This document shows positions 24,336-32,838 of a stretch of DNA of 64,000 bases, in pieces. A program made the position numbers and the translations under genes. Every line of letters begins with the position of its first letter. The stretch's first letter is position 1. Source of the DNA: Priestia koreensis (GTDB taxonomy: Bacteria; Bacillota; Bacilli; Bacillales; Bacillaceae_H); NCBI RefSeq assembly GCF_001274935.1, contig NZ_LILC01000013.1, forward strand, positions 186,001 to 250,000, in the 5' to 3' direction. The notes below the pieces were generated by a model. It made no database searches. It saw nothing but the letters and a program-made list of their open reading frames with translations, and had not been told where the DNA came from.

Positions 24336-24825
24336 ATTCTTCAATTAATGTATCAAGGCGTGCCTTTTTATGGATGGCCATCATAATGGGCATACCAATA
24401 GCCATCACAACAAACTCACCAACTGCTGCAGTTCCCCATGAGTAAAAGAACGGGAAATTGAGCGCAAGCTTCAGCTCAAATGCAATGATAAACATTGTGA
24501 CTGTGAATACAATTGTATTGACCCACATCCGCTTCCATACACTCTTAATAAAGCGAGCGGTAAAAATGGTAATGACGAGGCCGATGATAGACTGCGCCAC
24601 ACCAAACACAATGTCATATGGCATCATAGGCGAGAAAAAGAGATTAGACAAGAAGACGCCCAGTACAACGCCATAAATGTATTTCTTGTTAAAAACAACA
24701 AGGTGGTTAAATATTTCCGGCACGCGAAACTGTATGCTTGAAAAAGCGATGGGCTGTATAATCATGGATACAACAATATACATAGCGGCAAATAGTCCAT
24801 TAACGGTTAAAGTTTTTATTTTCAT
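24334..24825 (-). CDS. queT: QueT, substrate component of a queuosine-precursor ECF transporter
   Basis: A 163-residue protein with five or six helices. SSIQFRVPEIFNHLVVF near residue 30-46 is the family motif. QueT captures a queuosine precursor (preQ1 or relative) and docks with the shared ECF energy module encoded elsewhere. The preQ1 riboswitch in its leader directly supports this assignment. Start ATG 24825 after AAGGAG. Monocistronic. Confidence 0.93.
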   Translation of the reverse strand: MKIKTLTVNGLFAAMYIVVSMIIQPIAFSSIQFRVPEIFNHLVVFNKKYIYGVVLGVFLSNLFFSPMMPYDIVFGVAQSIIGLVITIFTARFIKSVWKRMWVNTIVFTVTMFIIAFELKLALNFPFFYSWGTAAVGEFVVMAIGMPIMMAIHKKARLDTLIEE

Positions 24826-24834
24826 CTAGTTATT

Positions 24835-24872
24835 CTCCTTAGTTTTTTTACGTGGGATGGTTACGAACCACG
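24835..24872 (-). ncRNA. preQ1-I riboswitch
   Basis: On the minus strand: stem CGTGG/CCACG, loop TTCGTAACCAT, then the A-rich tail AAAAAAACTAAGGAG that folds back in class I preQ1 aptamers. The tail contains the ribosome binding site of queT, so control is probably translational. Confidence 0.92.
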
Positions 24873-25065
24873 CCGTGCACAAACACCTAGAGAATCATAC
24901 AGAAAAATGTCCTAGCCGTCAATGGTAGAGTGACCCTTCTCTTTAGAATGGTTCTTTTTCCAGCGCTCATTCAATTTAATGCTTAGATCTTCCACTTAGA
25001 AATGTTTTCCTTTTATACATGTGGGTAAGTATGCTGTGAAGCATACTATTAAGGAGGTTTTTAAA

Positions 25066-25362
25066 GTGGCAAACACTAATGTTGAGCAGAAAGTTGCACA
25101 GATGGATTCTGAAAAAAAAGAACGCATTTTACAAGATTTTGATGAGTTCAAACGCTATTTAGGTGACAAAGTACACAAGGGTGAAAAACTCGGTTTGAAC
25201 GAAGAGCAACTAGCAAAGGCAACTGAAAAAGTAGCGAACTATTTAGCGGCACACGAAGAACCTCGTAACGCAGAGGAGAATTTGCTTCATGAATTATGGA
25301 AAGTAGGAGACAAAGAGCATCAGCATGCGCTCGCTCACATGCTTGTCAGACTTGTACAATAA
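25066..25362 (+). CDS. ymfJ: DUF3243 protein (YmfJ-like)
   Basis: A 98-residue helical protein. The body (ILQDFDEFKRYLGDKVHKGEKLGLNEEQLAKATEKVANYLA, then HEEPRNAEENLLHELWKVGD) matches the DUF3243 family of spore-formers. GTG 25066 follows AAGGAGG at ideal spacing; the frame open from 25021 has no such site. It is alone here, bounded by a terminator. Function unknown. Confidence 0.88.
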   Translation: MANTNVEQKVAQMDSEKKERILQDFDEFKRYLGDKVHKGEKLGLNEEQLAKATEKVANYLAAHEEPRNAEENLLHELWKVGDKEHQHALAHMLVRLVQ

Positions 25363-25385
25363 GTACCACAACATACATCGTGAAC

Positions 25386-25426
25386 GAAAAAGGTGCTTAG
25401 AGATACGCCTCTAAGCACCTTTTTCG
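25386..25426. terminator. Bidirectional terminator
   Basis: AAAAAGGTGCTTAGAG/CTCTAAGCACCTTTTT hairpin serving the ymfJ gene and the small converging ORF. Confidence 0.9.
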
Positions 25427-25434
25427 TTTGGGAT

Positions 25435-25542
25435 CTATTTTACCAGTTTGTAAACGGTGACAGGAAGCAACACACTCACTGTAAATAACTTGATATACAA
25501 AGAAAAAAATTGCTGTTTTAATTTCTTCGGCTGCAGCTTCAT
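25435..25542 (-). CDS. 35-residue basic hydrophobic peptide
   Basis: ATG 25542 follows AAGGTGAG by about eight bases. The peptide begins with a basic head (KLQPKKLKQQ) and one hydrophobic helix (about residues 17-32). The stop lies nine bases from the shared terminator, as expected for a real transcript. Could be a small membrane protein. Not recognised. Confidence 0.45.
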   Translation of the reverse strand: MKLQPKKLKQQFFSLYIKLFTVSVLLPVTVYKLVK

Positions 25543-25741
25543 AGAGCGCTCTCACCTTGCACCCATGTAATTGTTACTTTTACTAGATCCCCCACCCTTC
25601 CATTCACTTCTAATTTTTATCATTCCTTTCACATATTGCAACCGTATTTTTTCGTTACAGTAATCTTTTCTACCTTTTTACGATTTTAAAAAACTTTTTC
25701 CCGTAAGCGTCGTCTATATTTATTGCAAGGAGGTGCACCCC

Positions 25742-26269
25742 GTGCAGGAAGTTTTATCAGAAGCATTTGAAACAGAAGACAAGGAACTTTTAATAGATGA
25801 AATTATGAATCAGTACGGACAAGATATTTTACGCCTCGTCTATTCATACGTACGAAATAAAGAAGTAGCGGAAGACCTTACCCAAGATATCTTTGTGAAG
25901 TGCTACAAGTCCCTTCATACCTATACTGGTAAAGCAAAAATTCGCACTTGGCTATGGCGAATTGCGATTAATCATTGCAAGGATTACTTAAAAAGCTGGC
26001 ACTATAAACATATGGTGACCGTAGAAACAGAAAAGATTGACCGACCTACTCATACGACAGAGCAGGTCATTATTCAACAGGAAGAAGATGAGGAATTAAT
26101 TCAGGCCATTATGTCCCTCCCACTCCTCTATCGTGAAGCAATTTACTTATTTTATTATGAGGATTTATCGATTAAGGAAATTGCTCAAATCACAGGCATC
26201 GGCACAAATACCGTAAAAACGAGACTTAGACGAGCAAAGGCTCTATTAAAAGAGCAATTGGAGGAATAA
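25742..26269 (+). CDS. ECF-type RNA polymerase sigma factor
   Basis: A 175-residue sigma-70 family factor. Region 2 is at about 18-85 (DILRLVYSYVRNKEVAEDLTQDIFVKCYKSL and WLWRIAINHCKDYLKS) and region 4 at about 118-170 (LPLLYREAIYLFYYEDLSIKEIAQITGIGTNTVKTRLRRAK). GTG 25742 lies eight bases after AAGGAGG. It is the first of three tightly packed genes. No classical anti-sigma with a zinc HCC motif follows; a PadR-like protein takes that place. Confidence 0.92.
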   Translation: MQEVLSEAFETEDKELLIDEIMNQYGQDILRLVYSYVRNKEVAEDLTQDIFVKCYKSLHTYTGKAKIRTWLWRIAINHCKDYLKSWHYKHMVTVETEKIDRPTHTTEQVIIQQEEDEELIQAIMSLPLLYREAIYLFYYEDLSIKEIAQITGIGTNTVKTRLRRAKALLKEQLEE

Positions 26270-26673
26270 TGATGGAGAATCGTTTAAAAAAATTGAAGAA
26301 ATCAATCGATCACTCAGAATACAGTAAATTAACCTTTACAAATGATCACAAACGAAACGTCATGAATCGAATCCGTCAAACGGAAGAACGTGATGAAGAT
26401 ATTCTACTTGCCGTTCTTCAATTACTTGCGGAACCAAAAACCGGTTTTGAACTTACACAGCGCTTACGAAGTCGAGGGATTAAAAAGTTTGAGGAAGACG
26501 AAGGAGCTCTATATACGCTTTTACACTCCATTGAACTAAAAAATTGGGTTGGATCGACGTGGAACGATCATAAGCAAAAAGAATACTACCTTCAATCAAA
26601 AGGAAAAAAGATCGTAAAGAAAGCCGAGCATCCAACAAAAGCGCTAAACCTCATGGCTTTACTAGAAAGGTAG
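26269..26673 (+). CDS. PadR-like winged-helix protein in the anti-sigma position
   Basis: A 134-residue protein. Residues 1-40 are charged and include LTFTNDHKRNVMNRIRQ, reminiscent of the N-terminal sigma-binding region of some anti-sigma factors. Residues 43-125 form a PadR winged helix (EDILLAVLQLLAEPKTGFELTQRLRSRG, ALYTLLHSIELKNWVGSTW, YYLQSKGKKIVKKAE). Its ATG overlaps the sigma stop by one base (TAATG), giving translational coupling. It may act as a sigma regulator or as a repressor of the operon; this is inference. Confidence 0.8.
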   Translation: MMENRLKKLKKSIDHSEYSKLTFTNDHKRNVMNRIRQTEERDEDILLAVLQLLAEPKTGFELTQRLRSRGIKKFEEDEGALYTLLHSIELKNWVGSTWNDHKQKEYYLQSKGKKIVKKAEHPTKALNLMALLER

Positions 26674-26682
26674 GACGTACAC

Positions 26683-27945
26683 ATGAGTATTAACCGCCGT
26701 TCATTTTTACAGGAGGTAAAATCTCATCTATCATCCAAAGAAGCAAAATTAAAAATTGAAGCAGAACTGGATGATCATCTCCTGCGTACAAAGCAGAGCT
26801 GGATCGAGAAAGGATTAGAAGAACGAGAAGCTGAAACAAAAGCCGTGCTACAAATGGGAAGCCCCACCCTACTAGGGAAAAAGCTTAATAAGCTGCACCG
26901 TCCGAAAGTAGACTGGCTCCTGATTGGTCTCTTGCTTACGATTTTATCCTTTGGCTTATTATCTCTTTTCACGCTCAGCCGCTTCGGCTATAGTGGATTT
27001 TCATTTTCGAAGGCAGTGGTTTTTGTCATTATAGGCTTATGTGTATCAATGATCATGATGTTCATTGATTACCGTAAAATTAGGCATCTCGGCTGGCTTT
27101 TTTATCTAGCGGGTGCAGGAATTTTAATCGTGATTCACTTCTTTTTCAACATCACGATTAACGGCCGAGCCTATTTATCCATCGCTTCATTTGCGATGGA
27201 CAGTACAATGGCTATTCCATTTTTCCTTCTTGCTTGGGCGTCCTTTTTTAGCTCTCAAACGTTTCGAATATGGAAATTTCTTTTGTTGTTTTTACTCTCT
27301 CTTTTCCTACTTCTTCAAAATAGTACGCTATCGATTATTTATTTGTACAGTGTAACCGTCTTTATCATGCTTTGGTGGAGTCCCTTCACGAAAAAAAGCG
27401 TGATTATGATCACGCTCTCGACGTTTGTACTTGTCGGAACGAGCAGCGTCATCTTATGGGGAAAGCTCATGATTTATCAAAAAATGCGTTTTTTGGCCTT
27501 TTTACATCCAGACGTTTACGATAACTCTACTCTTTTGTCGGCGCATCGTCTCATTCGTGAGGCCGGCTGGTTTGGGCATGCAATCTCCAAAAGCGCCCTT
27601 TCGTCTCCACAAGCAGATCTTGTGTTCGTTAGCTTCACCTACATGTTTGGATGGATTTTGGCCGGCATTTTAGTCCTCTTAATGATCCTTTTGACCGTTC
27701 GGATGTTTTACGTGCTGCCGCGCATTCAAGATTCATACGGAAAACGACTTCTCGCAGGTGCTGCCGCTCTTTATACCATTCAGCTGTTAAGCAATCTTGG
27801 TATGATCGTAGGATTTTTCCCTATCATTACACTAGCATTGCCGTTTATTAGCTACGGACTAACCCCGATGCTGTTAAACAGTTTTCTCATCGGAATTGCG
27901 CTTAGCGTTTACAGAAGAAAAGATCTGCATATGGATCGGGCATAA
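26683..27945 (+). CDS. SEDS-family (FtsW/RodA/SpoVE) protein with N-terminal HAAS-like domain
   Basis: A 420-residue protein. Residues 1-65 are a helical cytoplasmic domain (FLQEVKSHLSSKEAKLKIEAELDDHLLRTK, EREAETKAVLQMGSP) of the kind found next to PadR regulators and ABC permeases. About ten helices follow. SPQADLVFVSFTYMFGW retains the catalytic-Asp motif of SEDS glycosyltransferases, and GFFPIITLALPFISYGLTPML matches the C-terminal LPFISYGG signature. It may polymerise or flip lipid-linked wall precursor under control of the sigma factor. Gap to the PadR-like gene: nine bases. Confidence 0.85.
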   Translation: MSINRRSFLQEVKSHLSSKEAKLKIEAELDDHLLRTKQSWIEKGLEEREAETKAVLQMGSPTLLGKKLNKLHRPKVDWLLIGLLLTILSFGLLSLFTLSRFGYSGFSFSKAVVFVIIGLCVSMIMMFIDYRKIRHLGWLFYLAGAGILIVIHFFFNITINGRAYLSIASFAMDSTMAIPFFLLAWASFFSSQTFRIWKFLLLFLLSLFLLLQNSTLSIIYLYSVTVFIMLWWSPFTKKSVIMITLSTFVLVGTSSVILWGKLMIYQKMRFLAFLHPDVYDNSTLLSAHRLIREAGWFGHAISKSALSSPQADLVFVSFTYMFGWILAGILVLLMILLTVRMFYVLPRIQDSYGKRLLAGAAALYTIQLLSNLGMIVGFFPIITLALPFISYGLTPMLLNSFLIGIALSVYRRKDLHMDRA

Positions 27946-27980
27946 CAAAAGCGTCGGGATTTTACTCCCGGCGCTTTATT
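27946..27980. terminator. Bidirectional terminator
   Basis: AAAGCG-CGGG/CCCG-CGCTTT hairpin between converging genes. Confidence 0.8.
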
Positions 27981-28512
27981 TGTCCCACTCACTACTCAAC
28001 ACAGCATGCATGATGACGTCATGTGCCACTCCTGATTGAACCATATACTCTCGTAGCACGCCTTCTTCTTGAAATCCCATCTTTTTGAGAAGCGTCCGTG
28101 AGGCCACATTTTCAATAAATACCACCGCTCCAATTCGACTCAGATCATACGTGGCAAATAAATGAGTAACGAGTACCTCAACCGCTTCTGATGCCAAGCC
28201 TTTTCCCCAATGAGATGGTGCTAACTCATAGCCAATTTCTGCTCGTTTGTGACGAGGGGCATAGTTATGGAAACCACATGTTCCAATCGTTTTCCCGCTT
28301 TCTTTTTCAACAATAGCAAGCCTCATTCCCTGCTTCTTCTCAACCATCACGTTAAAATTCTCAATCATCGCCTTTGCTTCATGCAACGATTGGAGCGGCT
28401 CCATTCCGTAATAGGCGAGCACGTGCTTATCGGAAAAGTAGTCATACAGTGCAGGTGCATCTTGTTCTACTAGTTCTCTTAGTACTAATCGCTCTGTTTC
28501 AATTGTCGGCAT
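27976..28512 (-). CDS. GNAT acetyltransferase, RimJ/RimL type
   Basis: A 178-residue N-acetyltransferase beginning MPTIETERLVLREL, the usual RimJ/RimL opening. It has IGTCGFHNYAPRHKRAEIGYEL and WGKGLASEAVEVLVTHLF (acetyl-CoA pyrophosphate loop), then FIENVASRTLLKKMGFQEEG. These enzymes acetylate N-termini of ribosomal proteins or small amines. ATG 28512 is preferred over GTG 28527. Substrate unknown. Confidence 0.88.
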   Translation of the reverse strand: MPTIETERLVLRELVEQDAPALYDYFSDKHVLAYYGMEPLQSLHEAKAMIENFNVMVEKKQGMRLAIVEKESGKTIGTCGFHNYAPRHKRAEIGYELAPSHWGKGLASEAVEVLVTHLFATYDLSRIGAVVFIENVASRTLLKKMGFQEEGVLREYMVQSGVAHDVIMHAVLSSEWDK

Positions 28513-28645
28513 CCTTCGTTCCCCCACTTTCTTTTTACCATTTTAATCCAAAAAATAATAAAAAGAAAGAAGTATATTATACATTCTTAATCGCTGAATG
28601 AATTCCGAACGAAAGTCCTATTGCTCGTAATTTCTACATAAACCA

Positions 28646-30802
28646 TTAGTGAATTAGTTTGCTTTCTTTTGCTTTTTCTGTTAGTCGCTTGCTCGATTTG
28701 CTTAGCGGCTTCTTCAAAAAGACCCCAAATAAGATCGCTCCCACTAGTACACACAAAAGTATTAAAATATCCCTCTTGGCAATTCCCCATAAAATGCCCC
28801 CTACCGCCTCTCGCATCATACTAATTGAGTATGTAAACGGAAGAAACGGATGAATGTTTTGAAAAAATTGTGGTGCGACTTGAATTGGGAACGTTCCGCC
28901 TGCTCCTGATAGTTGAAGAACGAGTAGTACAATAGACAATGCTTTTCCTGCATTGCCGAATATGGATACGAGCGTGTAGATAATCGTCATAAATACAAGA
29001 CTGTTAAACAATCCAAATAACACAAACCACCCTTTATCTACGACATGCGTATGAAGAATAAATAAGTCACCTAGCGTCACGATGAGCGATTGACATAATG
29101 CAATGGTAACGAATGTAAACAACCGCCCAAAGTATTCATGATGGCTTTTCAGCACGTTCTCCGAATCCTCAACGTCTGTTCGAAGTAATGATACGAGCAA
29201 TAATCCACCTACCCAAAGAGATAGCGTCGAAAAGAACGGTGACATCGCAGATCCATAGTTCGGAATTGGGTAGAGTTTGTATTCCTTTAGTAAAACAGGG
29301 TTAGCAAAGAAGTCGCTTTCCTGTTTTACATCGTTTCGCAATAGGTCAATGATTTGTTGTATGTCTGCCTGTTGCTGAAATGAACGAATACGCTTAGCGA
29401 TATTATGCACTTTTTGTTCCATACCCGGTAGGTCCTTTTGTAGCTTTGATAGCTCTTCTTCTCCTAAATTAACGCCTTCTGCAGCTTTAGAGAGAACCCC
29501 CTTTACTTCAGGCATGCTTTTATTTGCCTCTGTTAAAAGTCCGTTCGCCGTCGTCGCGGTATTCTTCGCTTTTGTAACCGCATCGTTTACAGCCGGAACA
29601 ATCTCACTGTCGTAACGGTCTACGATGGATGACAGTTCATCATTGATCCGTTTGGATGAGTCGTTTAGCTGATTAATCAGTGATTCCGCTGGTTTTTGCC
29701 CGTTTTCAACAGCTGTTTTTAGCTTCTCAATCAAGGCTTTTTGTTCGTTTAACCGCGTCTGCACACCGTTTAAGCGTTCGATCGTTGAAGAAAGTGGTGA
29801 ACTAGACGCAAGGCTGTTTAGTTTTTCAAATAGAGACAGCAGTCGATCAATGACGCCTGTGCTGATCGTAATTCGCTCAATCGCTTGATTAGCCCGAGCC
29901 TTGGCCCCTTCTAAATCTGGATTTTCATCTAGCAAACCGGTGGTGACGTTTTGAACGGCATTTGCCGTCTGCTGAAGAACGACTAAATCTTGCTTTATGT
30001 TCGGTGCGATCGCATCTAACGTCTCATCGCTTTTGTTTAGAAAATTCACTAGTCCACCAGACAGCTCTTGACCATCTTTTGCAAGCTTATCAATGGTTGG
30101 TAGCGCGCTCTCTGCCTTTCCGACAAGCTTGTCTGCTTTTTGCGTAGTTGTCAGTGCTTCATTGACAACTTGACGAATTTCCGGAAAGCGTTTATCCAAT
30201 TCAAAAATACGTGCTTCTACATCCTTAATGGTTGGTAAGTCTTGCGCAAGCGTAATGCCAAGCTCATTGAAAACCTGAAAGATCGCACCGTTCGCTGTTT
30301 TAATAAAATTTTTGCTAATTTCTTCTACGACGCTTGAAGCACCCTTTGACGTAATTTTTGGTGCAATCGCATTCACCTTTTCATTGACGGTATACACAAT
30401 CTCAGGCTTTTTTGGTTCATCCTCTAAAATACTCGCAATACGCGTAGAGAAATTTTTAGGGATATGAATACTCGCATAATAATCACCGTACTTAACGCCC
30501 TTTTTGGCAGCCTTTTCCGTTACGAATGTCCATCCGAGCGCCTTGTTCTTTCGGAGCGATTTTACGACCTCATCTCCCACATTAACGGATTTCCCTCGTA
30601 CGGTTGCGCCTGTGTCTTCATTCACAACCGCAATTTTTAATCCCTTTGTATTTCCATATGGGTCCCACGAAGCCTCAATGTTAAACCATGCGTACAAAGA
30701 TGGAAGAATCATCAGCGCCAACACCACGATAATCGCCGCCCAGTTTGTTACGATTCGCTTTAAATCTCCTATGTATATAAAAAAGATGGAGCGCACCTTC
30801 AT
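28646..30802 (-). CDS. YhgE/Pip-type ABC-2-like membrane protein
   Basis: A 718-residue protein. The N-terminal helix (about 12-32) ends in LPSLYAWFNIEASWDPYG, then GLKIAVVNEDTGA, the Pip/YhgE signature. A long extracytoplasmic helical and coiled-coil region (about 150-490) is followed by five C-terminal helices (about 515-700) of the ABC2_membrane_3 type. Relatives are phage-receptor (Pip) or type VII secretion-associated proteins. ATG 30802 matches the family start; the TTG at 30838 lies too far upstream. Role here unknown. Confidence 0.85.
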   Translation of the reverse strand: MKVRSIFFIYIGDLKRIVTNWAAIIVVLALMILPSLYAWFNIEASWDPYGNTKGLKIAVVNEDTGATVRGKSVNVGDEVVKSLRKNKALGWTFVTEKAAKKGVKYGDYYASIHIPKNFSTRIASILEDEPKKPEIVYTVNEKVNAIAPKITSKGASSVVEEISKNFIKTANGAIFQVFNELGITLAQDLPTIKDVEARIFELDKRFPEIRQVVNEALTTTQKADKLVGKAESALPTIDKLAKDGQELSGGLVNFLNKSDETLDAIAPNIKQDLVVLQQTANAVQNVTTGLLDENPDLEGAKARANQAIERITISTGVIDRLLSLFEKLNSLASSSPLSSTIERLNGVQTRLNEQKALIEKLKTAVENGQKPAESLINQLNDSSKRINDELSSIVDRYDSEIVPAVNDAVTKAKNTATTANGLLTEANKSMPEVKGVLSKAAEGVNLGEEELSKLQKDLPGMEQKVHNIAKRIRSFQQQADIQQIIDLLRNDVKQESDFFANPVLLKEYKLYPIPNYGSAMSPFFSTLSLWVGGLLLVSLLRTDVEDSENVLKSHHEYFGRLFTFVTIALCQSLIVTLGDLFILHTHVVDKGWFVLFGLFNSLVFMTIIYTLVSIFGNAGKALSIVLLVLQLSGAGGTFPIQVAPQFFQNIHPFLPFTYSISMMREAVGGILWGIAKRDILILLCVLVGAILFGVFLKKPLSKSSKRLTEKAKESKLIH

Positions 30803-30862
30803 CACCTGCTTTACTAGTCTTATGTTCAGTATTCTCAACTAAGCAGTGATCATGCAAAAAGA

Positions 30863-30884
30863 GATCCAGCATTTCTGCTGGATC
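30863..30884 (-). terminator. Terminator-like hairpin, shared sequence with 33694-33717
   Basis: GATCCAGCA/TGCTGGATC with a GAAA loop and TCTCTTTTTG on the minus strand. About 20 bases are identical to the hairpin after the HxlR gene. No intact minus-strand gene lies directly upstream. Confidence 0.6.
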
Positions 30885-30966
30885 TTTTCCTCCGAGAAAT
30901 ATTCAGTTTTCCACTCTTGTAATCAACCGTTTTTATCCAGTAGATACATCAAGAAACAATAAAAAA

Positions 30967-31086
30967 GGTGGTCATGAGCTAGGGTTATCAATAGCCACAA
31001 GGATCGTGGAGAAATGCAACAGGAACCTCGACATTAAAAGTAAAATAGATGTGGGAACGATCGTAGAATTAACTTTTAAATTGTAG
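30967..31086 (+). pseudogene. C-terminal remnant of a sensor histidine kinase
   Basis: Forty codons read GGHELGLSIATRIVEKCNRN, then DIKSKIDVGTIVELTFKL and a stop. This is the G2 box and end of a HATPase_c domain (normally GxGLGLSI...S..G.GT). The rest of the kinase is missing, so this is a degenerate fragment. Confidence 0.72.
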
Positions 31087-31305
31087 GAGCCCCCAGCTAT
31101 ATAGACTTTAATAAAACGAGTCATAACCACCTATCCGGAATCCTCTTATGTGTAAAGCCTGTACGAAAATTCGAATGTATGAAGCGTACGAACTCGTCAA
31201 AAATAAGGGAGGACCTATATTCCTCAACCCAACGATGGAATAGATAAGAAAACCATTTCGACATGGTGAGATAATGTAAAGAGGGGTGTATGCTCCTCCT
31301 TTCCG
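31087..31305. other. Gene-free remnant DNA
   Basis: Between the kinase tail and the next minus-strand fragment. Short open stretches on both strands have no good start sites or recognisable families. Best read as decayed coding DNA. Confidence 0.4.
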
Positions 31306-31464
31306 TTATTCTCTTTTCTCCACTTTTTTGCATCCATTCAGTAGGTGCCCATTTTGATCCACTACATATACTAAGTCCCTATAAAAATAAATATCTTCCT
31401 TCATCGCAGAAGAAATCGTAAAAAGAAGGTATGTATTTAAGTAATTCTCCAAGTAGGAGGACAA
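31306..31464 (-). pseudogene. Fragment of an unknown protein (52 codons)
   Basis: The frame encodes SSYLENYLNTYLLFTISSAM, then KEDIYFYRDLVYVVDQNGHLLNG and a Lys-rich end. It looks protein-like but starts at TTG within the T-run of a terminator, with no ribosome binding site. It is probably the 3' end of a truncated gene. The family is not recognised. Confidence 0.4.
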
Positions 31465-31500
31465 ATAAAAAAAAGCTAGCGTCAGGCTAACTTTTTTATA
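31463..31500 (-). terminator. Terminator after the YjcZ-type gene
   Basis: GTTAGC/GCTAGC stem followed by TTTTTTTT on the minus strand. Confidence 0.75.
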
Positions 31501-31542
31501 AGAGATCGTGCGATGATTATATTGTTTTTGAGACGAATCTGT

Positions 31543-31701
31543 TTACCATCCACCATATCCTACGCCACAACCAGATCCGTATCCGCCTCCGAAACAAGAA
31601 CTACCGATGATTACTAACAGAATAAAAAGTACGATTAGTAGCGCAAATCCGCTGCCAAATCCGTATCCACCATACCCATCCTCACAACCATGTGCTCCCA
31701 T
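31543..31701 (-). CDS. YjcZ-family sporulation protein
   Basis: A 52-residue Gly/Tyr/Cys-rich protein with one membrane helix ([17 protein letters not shown]). The N-terminus [16 protein letters not shown] and the C-terminus rich in [12 protein letters not shown] match the YjcZ family of small sporulation proteins. ATG 31701 follows AAGGTGGAGGTG; the longer frame to 31740 includes this site. Likely made in the sporangium under a late sigma factor, though no promoter was identified. Confidence 0.85.
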   Translation of the reverse strand: MGAHGCEDGYGGYGFGSGFALLIVLFILLVIIGSSCFGGGYGSGCGVGYGGW

Positions 31702-32312
31702 ATCATTCACCTCCACCTTTTTATAAGATACCTTCAGCATATGCCTAAAAATGAAAAGTGTTTCTCTTACCCATTAGGAGTTCCGCTTTTCAATAACACT
31801 TTTTCCCCTTTGACATACACTACACTATGCCTAACTGCCAAACCCCTGTCGTTGTTACTTAACTATATGCACCGTTTTACCAGGCAGCATGTGACCTGCT
31901 GTCTGTTTACATATATGAGAAAACATCGCTGTGCAACTTTGCTAATTTTATAGCACACATATAGCTAAAAAATAAATTTATCGCCGTTTTTTTCCTCTTT
32001 TTTAGTCCGTAACTACACATATTTACCAAACGCCAAAAGCCCTTGCATAGAATGCAAAAACTCGTTACGATCCCCGTTAAATTTTCTAAGTATCGAAACG
32101 TCATTATTTGTAAGTATCTACTAGACCTTTCTGTTGGCTATGCCATTACACGAAAAGTTCTTACTTCATTTCTTCTCTTTTAAAAATCAGACAATGTTTC
32201 TAGTTTTACACCTACTTGTACTCTATGAGCACTACAACAAAGAAAATTAAGGAAAGCGTCTATCACCAATTATCTCTTTATGACATTTACTAGAGTAAGG
32301 TGGTGATCCAGT
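31702..32312. other. Gene-free AT-rich stretch of about 610 bases
   Basis: It separates the divergent YjcZ and CotD-like genes. A GAAAAGTGTT/AACACTTTTT inverted pair (about 31751-31805) and GGCAGCA/TGCTGTC (about 31882-31902) are the only structures seen. Short frames on both strands lack start signals. It should contain late-sporulation promoters, which I could not pinpoint. Confidence 0.45.
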
Positions 32313-32561
32313 ATGGACAAACGAAATTGTCATAAACCAAAAGTGGTTTATTGTGACCCGGAGTATATTTACTGTGATACGTATCGAAAAGAAGAGGTCA
32401 TTTACGTTCATCCGATTAAACGAATTAATCGTGAGCATATTCAATATGTGCCTCGTCACGTCTATGAAGAAGAAACGTTTAACGAAGTGATTGATCCAGG
32501 GGTACCTGATGAATGTAAAGGAAACAACTGTCACCATAAACGTCGTCGAAATTACCGTTAA
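32313..32561 (+). CDS. CotD-like spore coat protein
   Basis: An 82-residue Tyr/His/Cys-containing protein. VVYCDPEYIYCDTYRKEEVIYVHP, then REHIQYVPRHVYEEET and a basic CHHKRRRN end resemble inner coat proteins of the CotD group (VxYxHP and HxxxxPHxY patterns). Start ATG after AAGGTGGTGA. It has its own terminator. The family call rests on composition and pattern, not on strong sequence identity. Confidence 0.65.
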   Translation: MDKRNCHKPKVVYCDPEYIYCDTYRKEEVIYVHPIKRINREHIQYVPRHVYEEETFNEVIDPGVPDECKGNNCHHKRRRNYR

Positions 32562-32577
32562 TTTCGATGCATTTGTT

Positions 32578-32616
32578 AGAGAACCCTTCATATAACAAGG
32601 GGGTTCTCTTTTTTAT
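32578..32616 (+). terminator. Intrinsic terminator
   Basis: AGAGAACCC/GGGTTCTCT hairpin followed by TTTTTTAT. Confidence 0.88.
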
Positions 32617-32838
32617 ATAAAAAAAGTAACGTTGTTCATTCTAAAATGATACATATACGAAGGGAAAATTATTAGAGAAAGAATTTAATCCCGCTTACTA
32701 TATTTGGTCTATAAAAACGTTTTATTTGTTTCGTTTTTTAGATAAATGGTAAGATAACAACCAATAAACGATGTTTTGGATAGAAATGTAAAGCTGTTAT
32801 AAAAACTCATTTACTATGTATGAAGGAGATGCTTGTTA

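Noticed and set aside
24082..24445. Plus-strand frame starting MTNCWFLVG after GGAGG
   Set aside because: The ribosome binding site is attractive, but the frame runs through the queT terminator and into queT antisense, and the product looks random.
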